Counted from the first letter of the stretch, positions 35,021 to 43,582 are shown. The stretch: 64,000 bases of DNA from Mucilaginibacter_A sp050954285 (GCA_050954285.1 JBPBPL010000012.1:62001-126000), one strand, 5' to 3'. Notes: generated by a model from the letters alone, not told the origin. A program made the numbers and translations.

Positions 35021-35060
35021 ATGAGCGTTTTGAACAGTTGCTGATACGGTAAATATTTAC

Positions 35061-35092
35061 TTTGTTGCCCGGCCAAATCTTTTATAATTTTG
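35061..35092 (+). promoter_or_regulatory. probable promoter of the molybdenum cofactor operon
   Basis: TTTG at 35061-35064, a 20-base spacer, and TAATTTTG at 35085-35092 fit the Bacteroidota -33/-7 consensus. The start codon of the first gene is at 35109. No Moco riboswitch-like structure was seen in the short leader. Confidence 0.65.
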
Positions 35093-35108
35093 GATAGAGA
35101 ATAAAAAC

Positions 35109-36185
35109 ATGCAAGGTTATTATCAAAGTCATCAACAGTTGGATTTTATAGGAACGGCTGGTCAGCAGCAATTAAATTCAGCCAAAGTACTGGTAATTGG
35201 TGCGGGTGGTTTGGGCTGCCCGTGTTTGTTGCACTTGGCCACAGCTGGTATCGGTACCATCGGTTTAACAGATTTTGATGTAGTAAGTTTATCCAACTTG
35301 CATCGCCAAACGCTATACAATTTTAGCGATGTTGGAAAAAGTAAGGTAAAAACAGCATCGCAAAATTTGCTGGCGCACAATCCAAACATCCAAGTTAAGG
35401 AACATGATTTTTTGGTGGATGAAAGTAACGTGCTCAACCTCATCCAAAATTATGATGTAATTGTGGATGGTACCGATAATTTTTTAGTTCGATATTTAAT
35501 AAACGATGCCTGCGTTTTTTTGAACAAGCCGCTGGTTTACGGTGCCATTTATAAAACCGAAGGGCAGGTTACTGTTTTTAACTACCAAAATTCGCCAACG
35601 TTGCGTTGCTTATTTCCAGAACCTCCGCCAGAAAATTCAATCCAAAGTTGTGCCGAAATTGGAGCTTATAATATTACAACCGGAATTATTGGAACGATGA
35701 TGGCCGGGGAAGTTGTCAAGATCATTTTAAAAGCCGATGCTGTTTTTACCGGCAAATTAATTTATGTAGATGTTTTGGAAGGAAAAAATACACGCTTAGC
35801 TTACCATGAAAATCCGGAATCCAGAACCATCAGCTTCAATCGTTTCAGCAAAACAGATTTGCCTGTTGCCATCGCTCCAAAAGCTTTTCAGGAAAAATTT
35901 CAACATCAAAACTTTCAATTGATTGATGTTCGGAAAGATGACGACCACGAAGATTTTAATATTGGCGGCATCAATATTCCATTGTCCAAAATCTCCAGGT
36001 TTCCGCTGGATACTTTTTCTACGGATGAAAACTTGATTTTTTACTGTCAGCAGGGCATCCGCAGTCATCAGGCGGCCGAGTTTTTCCGGCAGGCGGGTTT
36101 TTCCAATGCATTTAGTTTGCAGGGCGGTTTATCGGGCTACAAAAATCATCTCTCAATATTTGAGCAAATTTTGCCCAAAAACTAA
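35109..36185 (+). CDS. moeB: molybdopterin-synthase adenylyltransferase with rhodanese domain
   Basis: ThiF/MoeB/HesA-type E1-like enzyme fused to a rhodanese domain, 358 residues. It adenylates the C-terminal Gly-Gly of MoaD, and the rhodanese part can supply sulfur for the thiocarboxylate. The ATP loop VIGAGGLGCP is at about 31-40, the substrate block DGTDNFLVRYLINDAC is at about 121-136, and a Cys in QSCAEIG is near 182. The rhodanese domain (about 258-355) has its active-site Cys in FYCQQGIRS. It heads the Moco operon. The C-x2-C zinc pairs common in MoeB are not obvious. Confidence 0.92.
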   Translation: MQGYYQSHQQLDFIGTAGQQQLNSAKVLVIGAGGLGCPCLLHLATAGIGTIGLTDFDVVSLSNLHRQTLYNFSDVGKSKVKTASQNLLAHNPNIQVKEHDFLVDESNVLNLIQNYDVIVDGTDNFLVRYLINDACVFLNKPLVYGAIYKTEGQVTVFNYQNSPTLRCLFPEPPPENSIQSCAEIGAYNITTGIIGTMMAGEVVKIILKADAVFTGKLIYVDVLEGKNTRLAYHENPESRTISFNRFSKTDLPVAIAPKAFQEKFQHQNFQLIDVRKDDDHEDFNIGGINIPLSKISRFPLDTFSTDENLIFYCQQGIRSHQAAEFFRQAGFSNAFSLQGGLSGYKNHLSIFEQILPKN

Positions 36186-36206
36186 AATAGCTTATACCTT
36201 TATTCC

Positions 36207-37031
36207 ATGTTAAAAATCAGCGGGCTTTTTGTTTATCCGATCAAATCCCTCGGCGGCATTTCGTTGAATAAAGCGCAGGTGACCAGTCGCGGTTTGGAGC
36301 ACGACCGCCGCTGGATGCTGGTGGATGAAAATAACCGCTTCCTGTCGCAGCGCGAAATCCCGGAAATGGCTTTGCTTTATGTAGAATTAACGCCAAAAGG
36401 TTTGCTGGTGATGCACCGTAAAAAAGCCGAAGAATTTATTGCCATTCCGTTTTTATTTGATGCCAATGAAGAAGCCATTTGTACTATTTGGGATGATGAA
36501 TGCCAGGCCGAGTTTGTGGATACCGAAATTGATAAATGGTTTACCCGGATTTTGAAAATCAAATGCCGCTTGGTTTACATGCCTAAAAACAGCAAGCGCA
36601 TGGTAGATCAGCAATATGCAGAACCAGGACAAATTACTTCATTTTCTGATGCTTATCCGTTTTTATTAGCTGGTGAAGCGTCTCTGGAAGATTTGAACAG
36701 CCGCTTAAAAGAGCCGGTTTTGATGGATCGTTTTCGGCCAAATATTGTTTTTTCGGGTGGAGAGGCTTTTCAGGAAGATCAGATGGCGGAGTTTCAAATC
36801 GGCGATCTGCATTTTTATGGTGTCAAACCTTGTGCGCGTTGTCCGGTTATTACCATTGATCAGGAAAGCGGAATTTCCGGCAAAGAACCGCTGAAAACTT
36901 TGGCCATTTATCGTAAAAAAAATAATAAAGTTTACTTCGGCCAAAACCTGGTTCATGAAGGCGACGGCAGCCTTAGCATTGGCGACGAATTAGTGATCAA
37001 AGAATTAAAACCAGAAAAATTCATCTCCTAA
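36207..37031 (+). CDS. MOSC domain protein
   Basis: MOSC (molybdenum cofactor sulfurase C-terminal) protein with the preceding MOSC_N beta-barrel, 274 residues, YcbX/mARC-like. The N-terminus has PIKSLGGIS and LEHDRRWMLVDE, and the MOSC core includes DRFRPNIVFSGG and the conserved Cys in VKPCARCPVITID, the proposed Mo ligand. Members reduce N-hydroxylated compounds or handle sulfur for the cofactor. No ferredoxin domain is fused, so it needs a separate electron donor. It sits 21 bases after moeB. Confidence 0.9.
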   Translation: MLKISGLFVYPIKSLGGISLNKAQVTSRGLEHDRRWMLVDENNRFLSQREIPEMALLYVELTPKGLLVMHRKKAEEFIAIPFLFDANEEAICTIWDDECQAEFVDTEIDKWFTRILKIKCRLVYMPKNSKRMVDQQYAEPGQITSFSDAYPFLLAGEASLEDLNSRLKEPVLMDRFRPNIVFSGGEAFQEDQMAEFQIGDLHFYGVKPCARCPVITIDQESGISGKEPLKTLAIYRKKNNKVYFGQNLVHEGDGSLSIGDELVIKELKPEKFIS

Positions 37032-37060
37032 AATCAGTTTTATACTGATAAAAACAGTAT
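37032..37060 (-). repeat. dispersed repeat, GT variant, whose end supplies the moaC start codon
   Basis: Core 37049-37060 is an exact copy. Its last two bases, AT, with the next G form the ATG of the moaCB gene (37059-37061). Confidence 0.8.
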
Positions 37061-38018
37061 GCAAAACGTTACCCATAAACAAATTACGCTGCGTACGGCA
37101 CGTGCAGTTAGCGTAATTTTTTGTACCGAACCAACCATAGAATTAATCAAAAATAACCAGCTTCCGAAGGGAAACTTGTTTGATGTTGCCCAGGCAGCAG
37201 GCTTTTTGGGTGCGAAATTAACACCGCAATTATTGCCGCATTGCCATCCGGTTGCGATTGATGGCATGAGTATCAAGTTTGATTATCTCGACAAAGAAAA
37301 ACACGCCGAATTTGTAGATGAAGCAGCTTTTAACCGAACCGGAATTATCATTTTGGGTGAAGCAAAATCCATCGGCCGAACCGGAATTGAAATGGAAATG
37401 CTCACCGCAGTTTCCGTAGCTGCACTGGAAATTTACGATATGCTGAAACCTGTAGACAAGCAACTGGAAATCGGCCATATCAAATTACTGGAAAAACGCG
37501 GTGGCAAAAGCGACCGGAAATTGCTGTATGAAGATGTTTCGGTTTGCGCGGTTTTAGTTTGTTCCGATTCTACCGCAGCAGGAACGCGGCAAGATCAAAG
37601 TGGCAAGACTATCAAGGAAATGCTGGAAAGTTTCAATGCCGAAGTTCCTTATTTTGAGATTTTACCGGATGATAAACAGCAGATTCAGCAGCAGATTTTG
37701 GCTTGGGTAAAGGAAGATGTTCCGTTTATTTTTACCACTGGCGGCACAGGTTTAGGTCCGCGCGACAATACCGTTGCCGCTGTTGAAGAATTGCTGGAAC
37801 ACAAAGCGGATGGCATCGCTGAAGCGATGCGTGTTTTCGGACAGCAACGTACGCCTTTAGCCATGATGAGCCGCGGTGTGGCTGGAACCATCGGGCAAAC
37901 TTTGGTGGTAACTTTACCGGGAAGTGCCAATGGTGCACGCGAAAGTTTACAGGCAATTTTGCCAGCGGTTTTTCATGCCCGGAAAATGATTTTGGGCGGC
38001 GGACATGATTCAAAATAA
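37059..38018 (+). CDS. moaCB: bifunctional molybdenum cofactor protein MoaC/MoaB (MogA) fusion
   Basis: Two Moco enzymes in one chain, 319 residues. Residues 1-155 are MoaC, cyclic pyranopterin monophosphate synthase, with LPHCHP at 59-64 and GIEMEMLTAVSVAALEIYDM at 109-128. Residues 158-319 are MoaB/MogA, the molybdopterin adenylyltransferase domain, with VLVCSDSTAAGTRQD and the TTGGTGLGPRD loop at 226-236. The N-terminal MVDV of MoaC reads MQNV here because the dispersed repeat ends at the start codon. Both domains look intact. It lies 9 bases before moeA. Confidence 0.94.
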   Translation: MQNVTHKQITLRTARAVSVIFCTEPTIELIKNNQLPKGNLFDVAQAAGFLGAKLTPQLLPHCHPVAIDGMSIKFDYLDKEKHAEFVDEAAFNRTGIIILGEAKSIGRTGIEMEMLTAVSVAALEIYDMLKPVDKQLEIGHIKLLEKRGGKSDRKLLYEDVSVCAVLVCSDSTAAGTRQDQSGKTIKEMLESFNAEVPYFEILPDDKQQIQQQILAWVKEDVPFIFTTGGTGLGPRDNTVAAVEELLEHKADGIAEAMRVFGQQRTPLAMMSRGVAGTIGQTLVVTLPGSANGARESLQAILPAVFHARKMILGGGHDSK

Positions 38019-38027
38019 AGAAAATTT

Positions 38028-39203
38028 ATGCTGAATTATAAAGAGGCACAAGCAATTATCGTGAGTTTGGCGAGATCCTTCGGAACAGAAACTTTAACTT
38101 TGGATGAAGCTTTTGAACGCGTTTTGGCCGAAAAAATTTATGCTGATCGTGATTATCCGCCTTTCAATCGCGCCACAATGGATGGTTATGCCATCAATTT
38201 TAGAGATTGGGAGCAAGGCACCAAAAATTATGTGGTAAAAGAAGTAGTGTTTGCTGGTCAGCGTTATCAGCAGGAAATTTCATCCGGCGAATGTTATAAA
38301 ATTATGACTGGTGCTTCCGTTCCGCCAAATGTTGATTTAGTTATCCGCAGGGAAGATGCAACGGAAGAAAACGGGCAGGTTTCTTTTCAAATTGAAACCG
38401 TAAAACCTTTCCAAAATATCGCCCGAAAAGGAGAAGATATTCAAGCTGACACCTGCATCATCAACCAAAATTGTATTTGCACGGCACCGGTAATTGCCTT
38501 GCTGGCTTCAGTTGGCAAAGCGAAATTTCAGGTTGAAAAACTACCAAATGTTGCGCTTTTTACCACTGGTAATGAATTGGTAGAACCCGGACAACCGGTT
38601 TCTGATATCCAAATTCGAAACAGCAATCAATACTTGCTTAAAAGTTTGCTGCAGGAATGGCAGATAAAACCAACAATTTACAAGCATATTTTAGATGATA
38701 AAGAGCAATTAAAGCAGGAAATTGGAGCAGCTTTAAATACTGATATCATTATTTTATGTGGAGGCGTTTCTGCCGGCGATGCGGATTATGTACCTGAGAT
38801 TCTGGAAAGTTTAGGTGTTAAAAAACTATTTCACAAAGTGAAAATCAAGCCTGGAAAACCGGTCTGGTGCGGACAGCTTCCTTCCGGCGGTTTGGTTTTT
38901 GCATTGCCGGGCAATCCTTTTTCCTGTCATGTTACCTTCAAATTATTTATCGAACATTACCTCAAAGCATGTTTTGGTTTGCCAAAAATGGATTGGCCAA
39001 TGCTTCTTTTATCGGTACAAAAATTAAAGAAAACACTTTTCGATGAATTCTTTCCGGTAGCTGTAAATCAGCAAGTTAGGCCAATTGTATTTAATAGTTC
39101 GGGTGATATTAAAGCGGCTTTAACGGCCAATGCCATTGCACATCATCCTGCAGAGTTGCAGGAATTGCAGGCAGGAGATCCGGTTGCATTTCTCTCTATT
39201 TAG
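38028..39203 (+). CDS. moeA: molybdopterin molybdenumtransferase
   Basis: MoeA inserts molybdate into adenylylated molybdopterin; 391 residues, cytoplasmic, usually a dimer. The N-terminal domain has DYPPFNRATMDGYA (about 44-57), the central part has KIMTGASVPPNVDLVI, and the MogA-like domain has LCGGVSAGDADYVPE (about 242-256) and the PGNPFSCHVTF loop. The C-terminal beta domain is short and more divergent. A repeat half-unit with tail (39000-39025) lies in this end region and encodes MLLLSVQK. Confidence 0.93.
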   Translation: MLNYKEAQAIIVSLARSFGTETLTLDEAFERVLAEKIYADRDYPPFNRATMDGYAINFRDWEQGTKNYVVKEVVFAGQRYQQEISSGECYKIMTGASVPPNVDLVIRREDATEENGQVSFQIETVKPFQNIARKGEDIQADTCIINQNCICTAPVIALLASVGKAKFQVEKLPNVALFTTGNELVEPGQPVSDIQIRNSNQYLLKSLLQEWQIKPTIYKHILDDKEQLKQEIGAALNTDIIILCGGVSAGDADYVPEILESLGVKKLFHKVKIKPGKPVWCGQLPSGGLVFALPGNPFSCHVTFKLFIEHYLKACFGLPKMDWPMLLLSVQKLKKTLFDEFFPVAVNQQVRPIVFNSSGDIKAALTANAIAHHPAELQELQAGDPVAFLSI

Positions 39204-39265
39204 AACCAACATTTCATTGTATATTTGGTTGTATATCCAAAGGAAACAGGTTTATATTTTGATTG

Positions 39266-39290
39266 GTGCTTCTTTTAAACTGTTAAAATA
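39266..39290 (+). repeat. dispersed repeat half-unit, TC variant, in the moaA leader
   Basis: Eleven of twelve core bases (39267-39277) with tail GTTAAAATATT, ending just before the moaA ATG. Confidence 0.7.
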
Positions 39291-39293
39291 TTA

Positions 39294-40247
39294 ATGAAAT
39301 TGTTGAACGACCCATACGGAAGAAAATTTAAAACACTGCGGGTGAGCTTGTTAAATACATGCAACCTAAATTGTTTTTATTGTACGATGGGTTCGGAAGA
39401 AGACATCAATTTTGATCATCGTCCGCAAAAATCTGCTGCATTTTTTTCTCAGGTCATTGCCCGTTTACACGAAAATTTAGATTTGGAAACCATCCGTTTA
39501 ACCGGTGGAGAACCCTTGCTATACCGCGAGTTACCGGAATTAATTCGGAATTTAAAGTTGATCGGCATCCCGAAAATCAGCATGACCAGTAATGGCTATT
39601 TACTTGCCCGCCAAGCCGTTGCTTTGGCCGATGCCGGTTTGCAATCGATCAACATTTCCTTAGATGCCATGAACGAGGCTGATTTTTACAAAATGGCCAA
39701 GCGCAGGCACCTTGATCGTGTTTTAAACGGCATAGAAACTGCCTTGAATTTAGGTGTAGAAGTGAAGCTTAACGCAGTGATTATGAAAGGGATGAATGAA
39801 GATCAAATTATCCCTTTGGTGGATTATGCTTTCAGCAAGAATATTCCGATCCGTTTTCTGGAAGTAATGTCGATGGGGCATTTGCACCATGAATCCGACA
39901 AATATCTGTTCTCTCAGCAGCAATTATTGGATACAATTGCCACAAAATATAATTTTAAACGATTACCAAGAATAACTTCGGCAACATCCAATTACTGGCA
40001 AACGCCTGCAGGAAATACTTTTGGCATCATCGCAAATAACAGCGAGCCATTTTGCCAGGATTGCAGCAGATTACGTTTAGATGCCGAAGGAAATATGTAC
40101 GGTTGTTTAAGCACCAATCATCCGATTGCGATGGATCCGGCTGATAATGATTTTATTTTACAGGAAAAATTACAGTTAGCCATGAGCCAGAAGCAGTTGC
40201 ACCATTTTGTAGGCAGCGAGTTGAGCATGTTGCAGATTGGTGGCTGA
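39294..40247 (+). CDS. moaA: GTP 3',8-cyclase (radical SAM)
   Basis: First Moco enzyme, converting GTP to 3',8-cyclo-7,8-dihydro-GTP; 317 residues. The N-terminal radical SAM cluster is C23-x3-C27-x2-C30 (TCNLNCFYC) and the C-terminal GTP-binding cluster is C254-x2-C257-x13-C271. The chain ends in the catalytically needed Gly-Gly. SAM-binding GGEPLLYRE is at about 69-77. The stop codon is directly followed by a repeat half-unit. Confidence 0.95.
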   Translation: MKLLNDPYGRKFKTLRVSLLNTCNLNCFYCTMGSEEDINFDHRPQKSAAFFSQVIARLHENLDLETIRLTGGEPLLYRELPELIRNLKLIGIPKISMTSNGYLLARQAVALADAGLQSINISLDAMNEADFYKMAKRRHLDRVLNGIETALNLGVEVKLNAVIMKGMNEDQIIPLVDYAFSKNIPIRFLEVMSMGHLHHESDKYLFSQQQLLDTIATKYNFKRLPRITSATSNYWQTPAGNTFGIIANNSEPFCQDCSRLRLDAEGNMYGCLSTNHPIAMDPADNDFILQEKLQLAMSQKQLHHFVGSELSMLQIGG

Positions 40248-40270
40248 TGCTTCTTTTATCACCTAAAAAT
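40247..40270 (+). repeat. dispersed repeat half-unit, TC variant
   Basis: Core 40247-40258, overlapping the moaA stop codon, tail CCTAAAAATTA. It fills the gap up to moaD. Confidence 0.85.
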
Positions 40271-40271
40271 T

Positions 40272-40505
40272 ATGACCATAGAAGTTTTTGCTGTTCTGAA
40301 AGATTATTTTGATAAAGAATTTAAGTTTGAAGGCAGCGCGAAAAATATTGCAGAGCTAAAACAGCAGCTCGCATTTAAAAATCCTGAAGCTATAAATGTG
40401 CTTAATCTTTGCCGTTTTGCTGTACGCGATGAATTTGTTGACTCTAATTTTTCTATAAACTCAAATGATACCATCTCCATTATTCCGCCAAGCAGTGGTG
40501 GCTGA
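40272..40505 (+). CDS. moaD: molybdopterin synthase sulfur carrier subunit
   Basis: Ubiquitin-like sulfur carrier of 77 residues ending in the obligatory Gly-Gly (PPSSGG), which MoeB adenylates and which then carries the thiocarboxylate sulfur for molybdopterin synthase. The beta-grasp pattern (TIEVFAVLKDYF, then VRDEFVD and DTISIIPP) fits the family. It overlaps the start of moaE, indicating translational coupling. Confidence 0.92.
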   Translation: MTIEVFAVLKDYFDKEFKFEGSAKNIAELKQQLAFKNPEAINVLNLCRFAVRDEFVDSNFSINSNDTISIIPPSSGG

Positions 40506-40980
40506 TCTTCCGCTTTTATCTGCCGAACCTTTGGATCTGGTTGGCTTGCTTGCAAAATCACATCACTCCGAAGCCGGTGCTGTTGTGCTTTTTAGCGGAG
40601 AAGTGCGCGATAATGATCCGCAAACGGATGTGGATTATTTAGAATACGAAGCGCAGGAAGCGATGGCTTCCAAATCGATTCGGCAGATTTTGGATGATGC
40701 CTGTGCAAAGTTTCCGTTGAATATTGCTTTGGCACAACACCGAACTGGCAAAGTAGGCATTATGGAATCAGCAGTGGTTGTGATTACCGCTTCTCCGCAT
40801 CGTGCAGAAGCTTATTCCGCCAATCGTTATATTATTGATCGGATTAAACATGAAGCACCAATCTGGAAATGCGAATATTTTAAAGACGGTACCAAAGAGT
40901 GGGGCGGAAACTGCAATTGCCAGAAAATTACCGGCGATGCCAACAGGCACGTTTATGAGTGGACGGAAGAGAAAAATTAA
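40465..40980 (+). CDS. moaE: molybdopterin synthase catalytic subunit
   Basis: Large subunit of molybdopterin synthase, 171 residues as drawn. It converts cPMP to molybdopterin using the MoaD thiocarboxylate. Diagnostic blocks are VVLFSGEVRDNDP, YLEYEAQEAM, the active-site HRTGKVGIMESAVVV and the C-terminal KCEYFKDGTKEWGGN with the catalytic Lys residues. The start is uncertain: the ATG at 40465 overlaps moaD by 41 bases in another frame, while GTG codons at 40495 and 40498 would give a more usual N-terminus. Confidence 0.9.
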   Translation: MIPSPLFRQAVVADLPLLSAEPLDLVGLLAKSHHSEAGAVVLFSGEVRDNDPQTDVDYLEYEAQEAMASKSIRQILDDACAKFPLNIALAQHRTGKVGIMESAVVVITASPHRAEAYSANRYIIDRIKHEAPIWKCEYFKDGTKEWGGNCNCQKITGDANRHVYEWTEEKN

Positions 40981-40989
40981 TCAATTTTG

Positions 40990-41292
40990 ATGGACGATGC
41001 TTCTTTTATCTCTCTAAAACCAACAATCACAATAGAATACTGCCCAAAATGCCGTTGGCTTTTGCGTGCAGCTTACATGGCGCAGGAATTACTGACTACA
41101 TTTGAGGAAGATTTATACGGCGTTTTGCTGCAACCAAGCGAAATTAGCGGTCGTTATACCGTTTTTGTAAATGGGGAAGTTTTATTTGATCGGAAAAGAG
41201 AAAGCCGTTTTCCGGAAATTAAAGAGTTGAAGCAACTGGTTCGGGATAAAATTGATCCTGATAAAAATTTAGGGCATTCGGATAAAAAGTAA
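40990..41292 (+). CDS. SelT/SelW/SelH family (Rdx-type) protein
   Basis: A 100-residue thioredoxin-like protein with the Rdx family motif C-x2-C (C18 and C21, YCPKCRW) close to the N-terminus and the conserved GxYTVFVNGEVLFDRK beta-hairpin region. The selenocysteine position of eukaryotic relatives is an ordinary Cys here. Members are thought to act in redox reactions. It starts 9 bases after moaE as the last gene of the Moco operon, so a link to cofactor sulfur chemistry is possible but unproven. The ATG at 40990 is preferred to the TTG just before it. A repeat core encodes DASFIS right after the start. Confidence 0.85.
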   Translation: MDDASFISLKPTITIEYCPKCRWLLRAAYMAQELLTTFEEDLYGVLLQPSEISGRYTVFVNGEVLFDRKRESRFPEIKELKQLVRDKIDPDKNLGHSDKK

Positions 41293-41301
41293 GCACAAAA
41301 A

Positions 41302-41338
41302 ATCCTTATAAAAGAAGCATTGCTTCTTTTATAAGGAT
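41302..41338. repeat. palindromic dispersed repeat, TC variant; two-way terminator-like hairpin
   Basis: Perfect 18-base arms (41302-41319 and 41321-41338) with a one-base centre, between convergent genes ending at 41292 and 41350. Confidence 0.9.
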
Positions 41339-41349
41339 AAATATAAGTA

Positions 41350-41499
41350 TTAAGCCCTTCTGATAACGCCTAATATTAAAGAAATAACTGCGATTACTAA
41401 TAATATGTGGATAAGTCCGCCTGCTACATGGAACGCAAAAACGCCCAAAGCCCAACCGATAACCAGAATAACAGCTACGATGTACAATAAAGATCTCAT
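41350..41499 (-). CDS. lmo0937-family small membrane protein
   Basis: A 49-residue protein, almost wholly hydrophobic, with two helices: MRSLLYIVAVILVIGW... then GGLIHILLVIAVISLILG, ending VIRRA. This matches the widespread lmo0937 family (DUF5670), whose members are induced by stress in several bacteria but have no defined biochemical role. The ATG at 41497-41499 and stop at 41350-41352 are clear. Confidence 0.85.
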   Translation of the reverse strand: MRSLLYIVAVILVIGWALGVFAFHVAGGLIHILLVIAVISLILGVIRRA

Positions 41500-41590
41500 G
41501 ATGATAAATTTTAAATTGATTTAAGGATTAAATTATAATATCACATAAATACAAAAGCGTTCAAAAAGTTTTGTTTTTCCTCGGAAATAT

Positions 41591-41607
41591 CCTGGTAAAA
41601 GAAGTAT
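41591..41607 (-). repeat. dispersed repeat core, TC variant
   Basis: Exact core at 41596-41607 between the lmo0937-type gene and the end of the M61 peptidase gene. Confidence 0.75.
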
Positions 41608-41627
41608 GTTATTTGTAAATGCTTGAT

Positions 41628-43358
41628 TTAGAGCTTTAACCATTTATTACGTACTGCCATTTGCCATTCGGTTGGCTCGGCCACTTCTTCTATTGTATAT
41701 TTTATTTTATGTTGATTTTGCAAAATCAACGGAATTTGTAGCAGTCTGCCATCGCGCACCAGCATAATTTCAATTGTATCTCCAGATAGCTGAAATTGTA
41801 GTGATTTATCCAGCTCCAAAATTCGGTTACCATTTATCGCCAGTAATTCATCATTTACGTTAATGCCAGCTTGCCATGCCGCTGCATCACGCTCCACAAA
41901 AGTTACCACAAGTTTACCATTGTTTATCGCCGCTGTAAAACCGGTTGCGGGAAGCGGTTTTGGTTCTGGCAAACAAATGCGCAAACGCAAGCCCGCATAA
42001 CCTAAATAATGGTTGTAATCCAAATCTTCCAGCCCGTTAATATACTGTTCATAAATATGGTTTAAACCGCAGCCGGCAATCTGTTCCATCGCAGTACGAA
42101 ATTCTTCTTCCGTAAAACCACGATTTTCAATTTTGTAAAATTGGTTGTACATGCGCTTCATCACTTCATCCAAACTAAATTCGCATTTGCTTTGTTGGAT
42201 AATGAGCAGATCGATACAAAGTGCAATTAATGAGCCCTTTACATAATAAGAAATAGTAGAGTTAGGTGTATTTTCATTTGGCCGGTAAAACTTAATCCAA
42301 GTATCAAAACTGGCTTCGGCAACGGTCTGGATCTTTCTGCCCGGCAGATTTTCAACCAGATTAATATCCGTTGCAAGCAATTTCAAGTAGTTTTCTGCGG
42401 AGATCAAACCAGCCCGGCACAAAACCAGATTGTCGTAATAAGACGTAAAACCTTCGGCAATCCACAAACTGGTGGTGTAATTTTCCTGCTGATAATCAAA
42501 CGGGCCAAGTGCTTTCGGGCGCAACCGTTTCACATTCCACAAATGAAAATATTCGTGCGAAACCAATCCTAAAAAATCCTGATATGTTTTTTCTAAGGCG
42601 TAAGCCGCTCTCGGCACAGCTAAAACCGTAGAATTGCAGTGTTCCAAACCGCCGCCGCCCTGGTTAAAATTATGGATGATGAACACGAAACGTTTGTTCG
42701 GGTTTTCGCCAAAAATGCTGGTTTCTTCTTCAATAATCCGTGTAAAATCGGGTATCAGTTTTTCCTCGTGATACATTCCGCCGCCATACATTGCTACTTC
42801 ATGCAAAAGCCCGGCTGCAGTAAAATTGAAAATATGCTGGTTGCCAACTTCGATAGGCGAATCGTAAAGCGTATCAAAATTAGGTGCATAAAAACAGCAT
42901 GGATCATTTTTAAAATTTTCCAGTCCGGTTGAGATTTTTTTCCAGTGATCAGCAGGAATGATTTTTATAGTTGAAGGTAAATTCAGCATTCCTTCAGGAT
43001 ATAAAAACAAACCTGTTGGTGATAAAAAAGCGTGGAAAGTATCTACAAAACAGGTTCTTACAGAAATTTCAAAAGCATAAATCCGGTAATAAACTGAAAT
43101 ACTTTCCAGATTTTGGGTTGAGATGAGCCAGCTGTTTTTACGTAGTTTTTTATACGAAACGGGTTTCTCTGTGGAGACAACTTTAAACGCTTCCAGATTT
43201 TTAGAAAACTCGCGGATGAGATAGGAGCCAGGCGTCCAAACGGGTAAGATTAACTCTGTTTCGGGTTGATTTAAACCAGAAATATCCATCCGCACATTAA
43301 TATAATGTGCTTGAGGCTCAGTAAAAGAAATCTCAAAATGTATGCTGGGTTGGCTCAT
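41628..43358 (-). CDS. M61 family metallopeptidase (glycyl aminopeptidase type) with PDZ domain
   Basis: Zinc peptidase of family M61, 576 residues. The zinc motif HEYFHLWNVKRLRP starts at H268 (H268, E269, H272), with the third ligand E302 in WIAEGFTSYYDN. The N-terminal beta domain has PVWTPGSYLIREFSK. A PDZ domain (about 455-545) has its carboxylate-binding loop near GKLVVTFVERDAAAWQAGI. No signal peptide is apparent, so it may be cytoplasmic. A repeat half-unit lies in frame at 42877-42900. Confidence 0.9.
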   Translation of the reverse strand: MSQPSIHFEISFTEPQAHYINVRMDISGLNQPETELILPVWTPGSYLIREFSKNLEAFKVVSTEKPVSYKKLRKNSWLISTQNLESISVYYRIYAFEISVRTCFVDTFHAFLSPTGLFLYPEGMLNLPSTIKIIPADHWKKISTGLENFKNDPCCFYAPNFDTLYDSPIEVGNQHIFNFTAAGLLHEVAMYGGGMYHEEKLIPDFTRIIEEETSIFGENPNKRFVFIIHNFNQGGGGLEHCNSTVLAVPRAAYALEKTYQDFLGLVSHEYFHLWNVKRLRPKALGPFDYQQENYTTSLWIAEGFTSYYDNLVLCRAGLISAENYLKLLATDINLVENLPGRKIQTVAEASFDTWIKFYRPNENTPNSTISYYVKGSLIALCIDLLIIQQSKCEFSLDEVMKRMYNQFYKIENRGFTEEEFRTAMEQIAGCGLNHIYEQYINGLEDLDYNHYLGYAGLRLRICLPEPKPLPATGFTAAINNGKLVVTFVERDAAAWQAGINVNDELLAINGNRILELDKSLQFQLSGDTIEIMLVRDGRLLQIPLILQNQHKIKYTIEEVAEPTEWQMAVRNKWLKL

Positions 43359-43382
43359 ATCCGAATAAATAATTTATAATGC

Positions 43383-43394
43383 TAAAAACAGCAT
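43383..43394 (-). repeat. dispersed repeat core, GT variant
   Basis: Exact core 25 bases upstream of the M61 start codon. The 305-base gap from 43359 to 43663 shows only this copy and the one at 43557. Confidence 0.75.
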
Positions 43395-43556
43395 TCGGTT
43401 TTCAAATCAGGCTAAATCAACTTAAATTGTTAAAAAAACAAGTGTTGTAAAATAATTGATACAGGGCAATATTTTTTAATCTAATCTGATAGGTTTGTTA
43501 TCCTGAAATTCTAAACCTTTACCTGAAAACGGCAAAAAACAAAATGTCTGACAATC

Positions 43557-43582
43557 CTACTGTTTTTATCGTATAAAAATAT
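43557..43582 (+). repeat. dispersed repeat half-unit, GT variant
   Basis: Core 43557-43568 (first base changed), tail ATAAAAATATTGG; upstream of the decayed efflux operon. Confidence 0.75.

Noticed and set aside
34845..35060. Possible Moco riboswitch before the cofactor operon
   Set aside because: No multi-helix structure is apparent, and the proposed promoter leaves only about 10 bases of leader.
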